From Pseudo-nitzschia pungens (lineage: Eukaryota > Bacillariophyta > Bacillariophyceae > Bacillariales > Bacillariaceae): a stretch of 64,000 bases of DNA. A program made the position numbers and the translations under genes. Under the pieces are notes generated by a model. That model had not been told where the DNA came from, searched no databases, and saw only the letters and a program-made list of their open reading frames with translations. Shown in pieces: positions 30,087 to 39,993 of this stretch. The stretch lies in NCBI GenBank assembly GCA_037355855.1, contig CM074760.1, positions 5,138,501-5,202,500 of the forward strand. Reading direction: 5' to 3'. Numbering within the stretch: position 1 is the stretch's first letter; each line of letters starts with the position of its first letter.

Positions 30087-33000
30087 CTGGAATTTGCACA
30101 AACAAGTCGCCATGACATTTTTTCCATCTTTCCCGTACTTCTTCTTTTGTCACCCCTTCCTTCTGTCGATGGGGACTCTGCGTCCATTGTCACAGGGGGC
30201 AATCGACTCGATCCTCCGCGACATAACTCTTTCGATGGCAATGGGAACGAATATTCTGTCGTTCAACGTAAAATGGACGAACACTTATTCAACTGCACTC
30301 CTGCAAACCCTATGAATGACAAATTCACTGTTTTCACTTTGGTATCATATGATGGACCAGCTTTTGATTTTTCGTGAGTGCCTCGTAATAAGTCGTCGAC
30401 GACGATCATCCAAATATTGCATTCGCGATTCCGTTTGACGATCACAACTTCATGCCATCAACCATGGATCTCTTTGATACCTCTTATACACTTCATTTCT
30501 CACGTGCATCGTAATTTCTTCTTGACAATTCTTATTCAACCAGCAACGTAACTGTTCTAGAGGAACTCGAGACAGCTTTTTCCTATTCGTACAACATGCT
30601 CATTGGTTGTCAGTACATTTACAACAACGCCTACAAGATCCTCGAGTTGTCATTGATCTTGGCTTCCAAAACGACCGAAAATAAGTTCTTGATTGGAAGT
30701 GTTATCCGTACCAATGCTCTGGAGTTCCAGTGCACCGGAACGGTTCCAGATTTGTACACGGACGCATTTTCCTTCCAGCCGTACATGCCCAGTGAAGATG
30801 CCGTCTGTGTATGCCATGGTCCATCCGACACCCTCATGGTTAGTGAGTACAATGTCGCATTACAAAGCAGTAATCAGCCGGATCAAATTGTCTTGCCTTC
30901 TCAAGTCATCACTGGTGTCAGACAGCTTTGCCTAGGCCAGTGTACTCCAAATGTCACCGATGTGTTATTCAGCGATGAATTCGTTAGTGTTCCTTGCAAC
31001 GCAACGATTACCAGTAGTAGTACTGAAATTCCTGCCAGCCTCCCAACCAGCCCACCCACCAGGAGACCAACTAGGAAGCCTACCAGGAAGCCTACCAGGA
31101 AGCCCACCAGGAAGCCCACCAGGAAGCCCACCAGGAAGCCCACCAGGGAACCAACTGAGACGCCCACTCGCGAGCCCACTCGTGAGCCCACTCGTGAGCC
31201 CACACGTGAGCCCACTCGTGAGCCCACACGTGAGCCCACTCCAAGTCCAACAGCCGGTCAGAAGCCAACTGATACACCAGATGCAGGCGCGAGTACTCCC
31301 CCTGTGGTAACGGATCCCCCTACTGCGACTCCTACTCCGACACGCAATCCGACACCCAATCCAACAGGCAATCCCACTCGCAATCCGACAGGCAATCCGA
31401 CACGCAATACCAGGGAACCAACTGAGACGCCCACTCGCGAGCCCACTCGCGAGCCCACTCGTGAGCCCACTCGTGAGCCCACACGTGAGCCCACTCGTGA
31501 GCCCACACGTGAGCCCACTCGTGAGCCCACACGTGAGCCCACTCCAAGTCCAACAGCCGGTCAGAAACCAACTGATACACCAGATGCAGGCGCGAGTACT
31601 CCCCCTGTGGTAACGGATCCCCCTACTGCGACTCCTACTCCGACACGCAATCCGACACCCAATCCAACTCTCAATTCAACTTTCAATCCGACTCGCAATC
31701 CAACAGGCAATCCCACTCGCAATCCAACAGGCAATCCGACTCGCAATCCCACTCTAGCCGCTGTAACCGCTTCTCCTACCGCTCCTTCCACCGATTCTCC
31801 CACCACTTCTCCCACCGATTCTCCCACCAAGCCTCCTACCGCTCCTCCTACCGCTCCTCTCACCGCTTCCCCCACCGCTTCTCCCATCACTTCTCCCACC
31901 GATTCTCCCACTGATTCCCCCACCAAACCTCCTAACGCTCCTCCTAACGCTTCTCCTACCGCTCCTCCCACCACTTCTCCCACCGATTCTCCCACCACTT
32001 CTCCCATCGCTTCTCCTACCGATTCTCCCACCACTTCTCCCACAACTTCTCCCACCGCTTCTCCTACTGCTTCTCCCACCAAACCTCCCACTGCTTCTCC
32101 CACCAAACCTCCTACCGATTCTCCCACCACTTCTCCCATCGCTTCTTGTAGCGATTCTCCCACAAATTCTCCTACCGATCCTCCAACCGATCCTCCAACT
32201 GATTCTCCCACTGATTCTCCCACCGATTCTCCCACCACTTCTCCTACCGATTCTCCCACCACTTCTCCCATCGCTTCTCCTACCGCTTCTCCCACCGCTT
32301 CTCCCACTGCTTCTCCCACCAAACCTCCCACTGATTCTCCCACCACTTCTCCCACCAAACCTCCTACCGATTCTCCCACCACTTCTCCCATCGCTTCTCG
32401 TAACGATTCTCCCATAAATTCTCCTACCGATCCTCCAACCGCTCCTCCCACTGATTCTCCTACAAATTCTCCCACCGATTCTCCCACCAATTCTCCTACA
32501 AATTCTCCTACCGATCCTCCAACCAAACTTCCTACCAATTCTCCCACCAATTCTCCTACCGATCCTCCAACCGCTCCTCCCACTGATTCTCCCACTGATT
32601 CTCCTACAAATTCTCCCACCGATTCTCCCACCAATTCTCCTACAAATTCTCCTACCGATCCTCCAACCAAACTTCCTACCGATCCTCCAACCGCTCCTCC
32701 CACTGATTCTCCCACTGATTCTCCTACAAATTCTCCCACTGATTCTCCTACAAATTCTCCCACCGATTCTCCCACCAATTCTCCTACAAATTCTCCTACC
32801 GATCCTCCAACCAAACTTCCTACCAATTCTCCCACCAATTCTCCTACCGATCCTCCAACCGCTCCTCCCACTGATTCTCCCACCAATTCTCCCACCAATT
32901 CTCCTACCGATCCTCCAACCGATCCTCCAACCGAACCTCCTACTGCTCATCCCACTCCTGAACCTACTCCTAATCCCACCACCAAACCTCCGACCAATGC

Positions 33001-33202
33001 TCCTACAATTGCACCAGTTGCATGTGTCAACAACCCAGCTGCTATTCCTACGTGTATAGTTGGGGTTGGGGTTGGCACTCAAAAGACTATTCGTACTACT
33101 AGTAGTGGCACTAGCACAGGAGGTACTGGTGCCGATGCTGTTTCTTATGAACCCGTAAGGAAACAGAAATTGCCCGGTCGCGCCATCAGGAGGAGCTTTT
33201 AA
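30087..33202 (+). CDS. PT-repeat extracellular protein (two exons visible; N-terminus uncertain)
   Basis: Exon a is open from 30087 to 30373 and exon b runs from 30544 to 33202. The intron 30374-30543 begins GTGAGT and ends CAACCAG. Splicing joins ...SYDGPAFDF to SNVTVLEELETAFSYSYNML in frame. The first 230 residues form a small Cys-containing domain (LEFQCTGT, VCVCHGPSD, RQLCLGQCTPN). Then about 580 residues are PT-rich repeats (PTRKPTRK, PTREPTRE, PTDSPTNSPT). A short tail with two Cys and SGTSTGGTGAD ends RAIRRSF. Such PT-repeat proteins are common in diatoms, often secreted or wall-associated and heavily O-glycosylated. No ATG lies near the start of exon a, so an earlier exon with a signal peptide is probable; the acceptor may be near 30200 (TTGTCACAG). 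Confidence 0.7.
31050..32990 (+). repeat. PT-encoding minisatellite with internal duplication
   Basis: Units of 12 bases (PTRK, PTRE) and about 15-30 bases (PTDSP, PTNSP, PTDPPTAPP) fill the region. A block of about 230 bases, from ACTGAGACGCCCACTCGCGA through CACGCAATCCGACACCC, is present twice (near 31152-31355 and 31419-31660). Confidence 0.9.
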
Positions 33203-34527
33203 CTGCTGAGTTCTTCCAGTGCTGAATCATTCTGGATGTGAATTTGGAGTTGCTCCTGCCAACACCATTCTTGTCATGATTTTTGATAGTAGTACTATGC
33301 AGTGTTATCATTCAAATCCTTGCTGATGGTGGTTCGGAAGCACAGAATGCGTGGTGGCCACCACCAGAGCAACAAGAAGAACAAGAAGCGAACAAGAATG
33401 CTGGTTCTCATCAACCCTGGAGCTTCTTGTCGACGACGCATTTGATTCAAACATCACACAAGCAATTTTCTGTGACAAAAATGTAGCCGCGTCCGTAGCA
33501 ATTGATTCAATGTTGATTTTTATAAGTTTAGAGTTTCATCTCAATCAAAAGAAAGAGGAATCATCATCGGAAGCAATCATTTTTTTAAATTTTGTTATGC
33601 TCGTACCAGTGCGAAAATATGTACCGGTGGTAACCTTAAGGTTACCGTACTACTACAAAGTTCCTATCAGCTGTCCCCTGGTTCTACATCCTCCACTACC
33701 AATTTCTACGGAAACCGGGGGACAGCTGATAGGAATTCCGTAGTAATCTTACTTAACCACAAGGATAATGACACCGAGGTGAAATATCTTCATACGAAAA
33801 TACGTAACTTACTTCAGTAAATCTTACCTGTATGTGTTTTTTGAATAAGATCTTACCAGATTTCCGTGTCGGATTTTCCCAATTTATGTTTCTTACCAGG
33901 TTAGCAGTAAGATTTAAGGTTAACCTTAGTTTGACCTCAAAATGCCAGATTTGCGTACACTCCAACTTCGTTTGTCGTGAGACAGGTACCGGTATTTGCG
34001 TTCGCAGCGCATAACATGGTAGATTTTGAAATCACCACGGAAGAAGTAAGGTTAACCTTACCGTACGGTATTATTTTTTGATTCATTCATACTGTACTTG
34101 TTTATACGTACGTATGTACGTATCGTAAGTTAGTGGAATACTGTTGCGCTGGTGGGTGCAAGTGAACGTTCATTTTTTAACATGCGGTGTATTGCACCCC
34201 ACAAAAACTTTCGATTTGATTTTGAAATACAGTACCGGTAAGGTTACCGGTAAGGTTAGATCTGAGATTTCAAATTTGAGGCCACAAAAAAATTACTGTT
34301 ATTATCCCAGCAGACGACGACTCACTCGGTGGAGAGCGCGAATCATCGTCAATCATCGCTTGCACATTGCACGGATGCAACAACACAGCAAAGTTATCGA
34401 ACACCAAACACCAAACACCGAACATCGAACACTCGCTACTTTCTAGTGCGTACGGTACGGGTACTTCACACTCCGCAACTGTCAAGTTGCTGCCATCGAT
34501 GACACCACCGTGAACGCAACCCTAAAG
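33203..34527. other. Intergenic region rich in GGTAAGGTTA/ACCGGT words, with a foldback
   Basis: No gene is seen. Words of the type GGTAACCTTAAGGTTACCG, GGTTAACCTTA and CCGGTAAGGTTACCGGTAAG recur (33625-33650, 33905-33925, 34045-34070, 34230-34258). A TACGTACGTATGTACGTA tract lies near 34105. The foldback at 33646-33745 is listed separately. Confidence 0.5.
33646..33745. repeat. 100-bp foldback (inverted repeat)
   Basis: TTCCTATCAGCTGTCCCC at 33661-33678 has its perfect complement at 33718-33735, 39 bases away. Pairing extends imperfectly through GGTT/AACC inward and TACTAC/GTAGTA outward. It may be a miniature transposon or a solo hairpin. Confidence 0.75.
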
Positions 34528-36513
34528 ATGTCCTCTTTTGCACTCGGACGCCAGCGTTGCATTCAGCCGACAACGCGGACAATTTTGAAGCAAGTTTTGG
34601 GGTCACGAAAGGAATTCTTTCACAATCAAGTCGGTCGAAGAACGACAGCAATCACGACAGCACATACAACAACGACCGGAAAGACTGATGACTCTTCGGC
34701 TCGGATAACTTCCGCCTTGCAATCAATAATAACAATTCCACCGCAGGCTTTCGTACCACCGGGGAAGCGGAATTCTGGATTGTTGGTGTCTTTGAAAAAA
34801 TCGTTTTCCACCGCCACGGCATCCCACACGACAACCATTCACGACGGACATTTGAAGGATGATTTCGACGCGGCAGCAGTGGACGATGAGCTTGCTCCGC
34901 GCCAGAATTTTGCAACAACTCTTCCCTCGGTGATCAAGGATCTGGATCGGGCATGTCGTTTCAACCAGGGACGGGGAGGTGCCCCCAACGGCCCAAACAA
35001 CGCGTCCAAGAAAAAATGGAACGTCGGCTTTGTAAAAGAAACGGTCGATCGGTACGAATACTTTCTCAAGTATTTCTACCACAAGCAAGACGAAACGGAC
35101 GATTCTCATTCCGTCTCGAGCGAAATGAAGCGGTTGTTTTTTTCTCCCGAGACAACACAGCAGGCATTCGTCGCTGTGTTGCGGTGCAGGCTGCCAACGC
35201 ACGTCTTGTCTCAAAAGATCCGGGAGTGGGAACGATACATCGGGAGCGTTGGCATGACAAAAATGACGGACTCCTTGTCCCTCAGCATGCTGGAAGCAAA
35301 CGGAAAGGCAGGCAACGTCGGGAGGGCAATCCAGCTGCTGTCGCTCCGAAAATCTCGGGATTATCCACCGAGAGAGCAGGAATTTGTTCACGCCATTACG
35401 GCCATTGACGCTGCCGGTCTGTACCTGAGACGCAATCGAAACATCTTTTTGCCCGAAAACAAGCAGCCAAAAATCGACGATCCTACGAGGTGGCTGGATG
35501 CCATATTGATCAATATGAACCAGCGCGATGTCGCTCTGACAACGAAAATGGCGAATCGCATGCTGAATACATTTGCAAGAACCGGGAGGACTGCGAAGTT
35601 GACGCACTTCTTTTATCGAGTCGTCCGAAAGCCTGTAGACGACGACGACGACGACGACGACGACAGTGTTGGGACTGTCGCGGATTCAGCGACAAGCGAC
35701 AACAACGGTCACGAAATGGCAACCTTTCGAAACCGTCCCGTCCAGGTCCGAATAAACATGCGACCACCACCTCCGTATCACAAAATCCCCTCCCAGGTTC
35801 GAGGGAAACTGGTACGAAAACCGGGATCGGACATCAAGCAGCTCAAACTAGAACGAGAGTCCGATCCGGATTGGAGCCCGGTCCTCACCTCCGCGATATC
35901 CTTTGCCGACTCGCTGAAACAGGGAGCGTGCGGACACGATCCGGTGGAACTCGACCTGATCAGCTATTCCGTATTGATGCGGGTTTGTGTCAACCGGGGA
36001 AGTCTCTGGAGGGCAATGCACATCCTCGACGAGGTAATGCCCGCCAACAAGATCAAACCCGACATTATCGCCTACAACACCCTGTTGATTGGTCTGTCAA
36101 GGGTCGGCGACGTTCCGACCATGAAGGAATACACTCGCCAATTGCTATCGAACGGTCTCACACCCACCAAGGAAACCATCGAGGCCAGCATCGACGGCCT
36201 GCTGAATCTGGGGGACGTGGGGAACGCCATCACCCTCTGCCAGGATTACTTCAACCAGTATTCGGTGCTGCCACCGTACACGACGCACCTGAAAATACTG
36301 GAAATGACGCTCGGCAGGGGCCTGATCTTCGAGGCGAAGCGGCACGTTTCCTTCATACAGCAGCTGTGGAAGTGGGAGCAAAACAAGTATCACTCGCCCG
36401 AATTCTCCAGAATGCTTTACGCCACCCAAAACAATCCGAGCCTGTCCAAGGAAGCCCTCCAACAAATGTTTGCGTACTTTGGCTACACGCTGGACGAGTC
36501 CGATTTCTTTTGA
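34528..36513 (+). CDS. PPR protein, probably organelle-targeted (661 aa)
   Basis: Pentatricopeptide-repeat proteins bind organelle RNA and guide its processing or translation. The C-terminal part holds recognisable PPR units: ISYSVLMRVCVNRGSLWRAM, then IAYNTLLIGLSRVGDVPTMK, then a third around KETIEASIDGLLNLGDVGNA. The start ATG at 34528 is the first in frame and begins MSSFALGRQRCIQPTTRT, an Arg/Thr-rich sequence without acidic residues, typical of a mitochondrial presequence. A stretch of nine Asp encoded by GAC repeats lies near 35637. The middle shows weaker helical pairs that may be degenerate PPRs. It appears to be intronless. The RNA target cannot be told from sequence. Confidence 0.75.
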   Translation: MSSFALGRQRCIQPTTRTILKQVLGSRKEFFHNQVGRRTTAITTAHTTTTGKTDDSSARITSALQSIITIPPQAFVPPGKRNSGLLVSLKKSFSTATASHTTTIHDGHLKDDFDAAAVDDELAPRQNFATTLPSVIKDLDRACRFNQGRGGAPNGPNNASKKKWNVGFVKETVDRYEYFLKYFYHKQDETDDSHSVSSEMKRLFFSPETTQQAFVAVLRCRLPTHVLSQKIREWERYIGSVGMTKMTDSLSLSMLEANGKAGNVGRAIQLLSLRKSRDYPPREQEFVHAITAIDAAGLYLRRNRNIFLPENKQPKIDDPTRWLDAILINMNQRDVALTTKMANRMLNTFARTGRTAKLTHFFYRVVRKPVDDDDDDDDDSVGTVADSATSDNNGHEMATFRNRPVQVRINMRPPPPYHKIPSQVRGKLVRKPGSDIKQLKLERESDPDWSPVLTSAISFADSLKQGACGHDPVELDLISYSVLMRVCVNRGSLWRAMHILDEVMPANKIKPDIIAYNTLLIGLSRVGDVPTMKEYTRQLLSNGLTPTKETIEASIDGLLNLGDVGNAITLCQDYFNQYSVLPPYTTHLKILEMTLGRGLIFEAKRHVSFIQQLWKWEQNKYHSPEFSRMLYATQNNPSLSKEALQQMFAYFGYTLDESDFF

Positions 36514-36806
36514 TCGATATGCATGTACGCATATGTGACTAAACATATTATGTGTATCGGATCAATGCTCTATCGGCGTCGCACCTCCTATCGATTGCTG
36601 CGGTAGTATCACGGATAAGGCGAACGGACTCTGCTTCTACTAACACCAATAGATCGAAGACTTTTGCATTACATCATGATCTTATCGCAGCATCGTAAAC
36701 TAGTGCGTAGTTCGCTTTCTCAGAATCAAAAAACCCGACTGACTGCACCTCTGGTTATAGCATCCATCGGCAACGACTCCGGGTTCTCCCTCGACTAGCC
36801 AGCCAG
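36514..36806. other. Short convergent intergenic region
   Basis: The PPR gene (+) and the peptidase gene (-) converge here. Nothing beyond A/T-rich sequence is seen. Confidence 0.4.
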
Positions 36807-39195
36807 CTAGCTAGTGGCTCGCAGCCCCGCTTGCCGAAGCCTTCGACGGATCGACGACACCGGTGTTTCGGAAGGATCCCTATACGTATAGGTAGTCGTG
36901 TAAGCATTCGAATTTGCACTTGCAATTGCACTTGCCTTTGCATTCGTGTCCGTGTCCGTGTTCCTGTTCGCAATGTTGTCCGTATCCTCCGTGGAATCCA
37001 TCTCCCGACGACCCCGTTCGGTCCGACAATTGGTCCCGTCCTTGAGACAGGGGAAATTGGTGTCGCTGAAGGTCCCCGGTGTCGCCCAGGCAATGTGTCC
37101 CTCGATCCCCAACAGATTCTTGCCGAGTTCGACGCGAAAGAAACCGAGCTCGCCCCAGTACTCGCCCCTGTTGCGACATGATAGGGTAATATGATAATGA
37201 TAATATGATAGTATGGTGTGATGTGATGTCATGTCATGTGATATGTGATGTGGCACGATGGTTTGGTGTGGTATAGTGCGTACGCGCACACGTACCGCGT
37301 CGGTGACGACGATGTTGACGATAGACAAGGAGAACCGAATCGCATCGAGGGGCGAACACCCGTCAAAAATACGACACACGCAAAAGAAAGATCACATGGA
37401 CGGAAACGAGTAGAAGAGAAGAGAAGAAATGAGACGAGAGGAGAAGACGATTGCATCGGGTAAGAAATAAGAGCGTTGATTGGGCTTGGGACCATTCTGG
37501 AACGGAACGCAGACGGATCGTGCGGACGTACCACTGAATGAATGAATGAACCCAAACAGGAACCCCCCCCAATCATCGATCGCAAGGCACACGCAAACCA
37601 AACAAAAAAGAAAAAAAAGAAAACCGAGAGAACGCGATCCACCGAATACAAAACAGCAAACGATAGTCAGTGAAGCACGATGGTTTCCGCCATCGATGAT
37701 CCGAAACGAGAGGAGGAGAGATTCGCTCCGGCAAGCCGAAAGAAATTATGCAACTCAAAACACACTGTAACACACTCCAACACACTAGGGCACAACACGC
37801 AAAACAAACAAACAGCACGGCACGGCACAGCACGGCACAAAACAACACAATGCAATACAATGCTGCTACGCACACTGTTCCGGACAATCCAGTATTGCAG
37901 GTCCTCCGTTTCGTCGTGCCCCCACCCCACGATGCTCACCCCGTGGTTGTGGGTGGTGTTTCGTGTGGCGGGAGAATCTCGGAGGATCCCTCCCTCGTAG
38001 TCCTTCAGCGGTCCGGCGTTGACCGAGGCCTTGACGGGTCCACGCAGAAAAATCTCGGCCATGATGGGAAAGAGTCCGTCGCCGAGCGAATACGTCCCGT
38101 ACTCGGCGACCTGTTTGTTTGTTTGTTTGTTTGTTTGTTTGTTTGTTTGTTTGGGGTGTGAGTGTGGTGTGGTGTGGGATGGGAACAAAAACAATACAAC
38201 AAATACAAATACAAATGCAAATGCAAATGCAACACATTTTTACAACTGCAAGCACGAGAAGCAATGTCCAATTGGATGGGATCCAAGAAAGTTGTTTCTA
38301 TCACCCCCATTGTCATTGTCATTGTCATTGTCATTTTTCATTGTATCATCCCAACCGGTTGCCGTTTCTAATACATGTACAAATACATACACAAGTATAT
38401 TATACACAAACGTAGACATAGACGCACCGTGGCATTCGGAAAGTATTCGATGGGATCGCAGGTGCTCTGTCCCTTGGAATGGGTCGGATTGGCACATGTC
38501 CGACACGTGTTGATGGCGCTGCAGGTCGTATCGATGTGCGGGCAGAACCCGTGGAGGGAATCCCCCGAGCAGGCCACGTAGGACAGGCAGGTATCGTAGG
38601 GAATTCCGGACGGCAACGTTGTCGTCGACGACGTCGATGTCGACAATGTCGTCGTCGTCGTCGACAAGCCGTGAATGAATTCGTAGGCCCGAATGGCCGA
38701 GCCGCCGTGGCAGCTCCCGGCGGAGCTCCCGCAATTCAACAAAAACTGGATCGAGAGATCGATGTCGGTTCCCCTCCCGTCGCGGGCAATCTTGATCCGA
38801 TCCGCCAGGGCCGACATGCTGCTGTGGGCCCAGCAGGATCCGCAGTACTGGGGAATGTGCTGGTTGAGCATGCGGGTCAGCAGGGATTTTGTTGCGGTGA
38901 TGTCGGTGTCGGTGTCGGTGTCGGTGTTGCCGTTACCGTTGCCATTGTCATTGTCATGGCTGCCGATTTGCACATTGCCCCAGTCGAAACTTTTTGGGAG
39001 CGAAGACTTCTCTAGGTACGTGTGGGGCAAAGGGCTGACAATGTGCGACTTGGTTTCGTCGCCCGGGTAGAGTATCTCCGTGCCGTTGGTAACAGTACAG
39101 ACTGTCGACAGCAGCAGCAGCAGCAGCAGCAGCAGCGATATCGACAGCCACGGGGCGAATGCTTGTGCGATGATAGGATTGCCGGTCGAAACCAT
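36807..39195 (-). CDS. CTSZ: Cathepsin Z/X-like cysteine peptidase (three exons, lesion at exon 3)
   Basis: Papain-family carboxypeptidase of lysosomes or vacuoles. Exon 1 (39195-38428) encodes a signal peptide with nine Leu, LPKSFDWGNV, an NTDTDTD insertion, and NQHIPQYCGSCWAH. The HIP mini-loop before catalytic Cys121 is specific to cathepsin X. Exon 2 (38110-37874) encodes VAEYGTYSLGDG through the catalytic His (NHGVSIVGWG) and Asn (YWIVRNS). Exon 3 (37167-36807) encodes GEYWGELGFFRVELGKNLL and a longer, low-complexity tail. The exon 1-2 junction is canonical and in frame. At exon 2-3, GT-AG splicing (AACAGT/GTGCGT, CAACAG/GGGCGAG) loses frame: the expected TG of the NSWG tryptophan codon is missing. 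A GC-AG splice would restore frame but give NSVG. The acceptor of intron 1 ends in a CAAA microsatellite. Confidence 0.8.
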
Positions 39196-39993
39196 GGTCG
39201 TTGGTTGGATTGCTTCGTTGGTTGGCTGGTTTTCGCTCGCTCCGATAGTTTGGCACCGTTTTCGTAAAGTACTTGTATGTTTCAATGTTGGATGTTGGAT
39301 CGAAAACACAGAAGAAAATAAATAATAATACTGTATCATGTCGTCGTCTCCTGTCATGGGAGATTATTGTTGAGATTGAAAAGACGAAAGACATCACGAC
39401 AACGGTCGCTAGAACAAAAAAGAAGGAAAGACGTAAAATTCGCGTGACGGACTCGATCGATTCGTTTGGATTTCAAAAAATATATACGATTGATATACCG
39501 GGTAAATTTTAAAAGGGTAACTTTCGTACTCTACCGGTACTGTACCTTAACTTACTCCGTAATCGTACTAAGTATTTGTGCCGGTAAGGTTAACCTTACC
39601 AGTACCGGTGCGAGTAAGTTATCGTCCACTTCCTTCCATGAAATCCAAAAAAAAATTTAAAAAAATGCAACCAATGAATGTTGTCAAAATCATCAATCAC
39701 TCGTGGGAACACTACGGTACCGGTGAACTTACTCTCGTACTTGTAGTTTCGTTGAACGGTGCACCAACGTTCCGGACTTCGCCATACCGGTAGCAGGAAT
39801 GAATCAAGCAATCATTTCCCAAGGTGACGCATTGATCGTAGCATTGTAGTATTGCATCTGTTGCATCTCCTGTGCTGTCATCGGATCGACCGATATCGAT
39901 CGACCGATCTCGATCCATCGATCCATCGATCCATCGATCCATCGATCCATCGATCCATCGATCCATCGTGTGCGTGGACCAGTGCTGTCCGGA
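39196..39993. other. Divergent intergenic region between the peptidase and the UVSSA-like gene
   Basis: Words such as GGTAAGGTTAACCTTACC and TACCGGTAC recur at 39520-39612 and near 39715. An 8-bp microsatellite ATCCATCG, repeated about eight times, covers 39908-39967 just before the start of the next gene. Two divergent promoters must lie here, but no element is identifiable. Confidence 0.45.
39908..39967. repeat. ATCCATCG microsatellite
   Basis: An 8-base unit is repeated head to tail up to 26 bases before the chosen ATG at 39994, so it lies in the leader or promoter of the UVSSA-like gene. Confidence 0.9.

Noticed and set aside
31561..33082. Two long minus-strand frames of more than 440 codons (Val/Gly/Ser and Arg/Gly/Ile rich) opposite the PT repeats
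   Set aside because: They are the complement of the PT-encoding repeat. The plus frame has a spliced upstream exon and an ordinary Cys-containing domain, while the minus frames have only repeat translation.
38111..38155. TTTG microsatellite as a functional element of its own
   Set aside because: It is the pyrimidine-poor end of the first peptidase intron; simple slippage explains it, though it lies at the splice acceptor.
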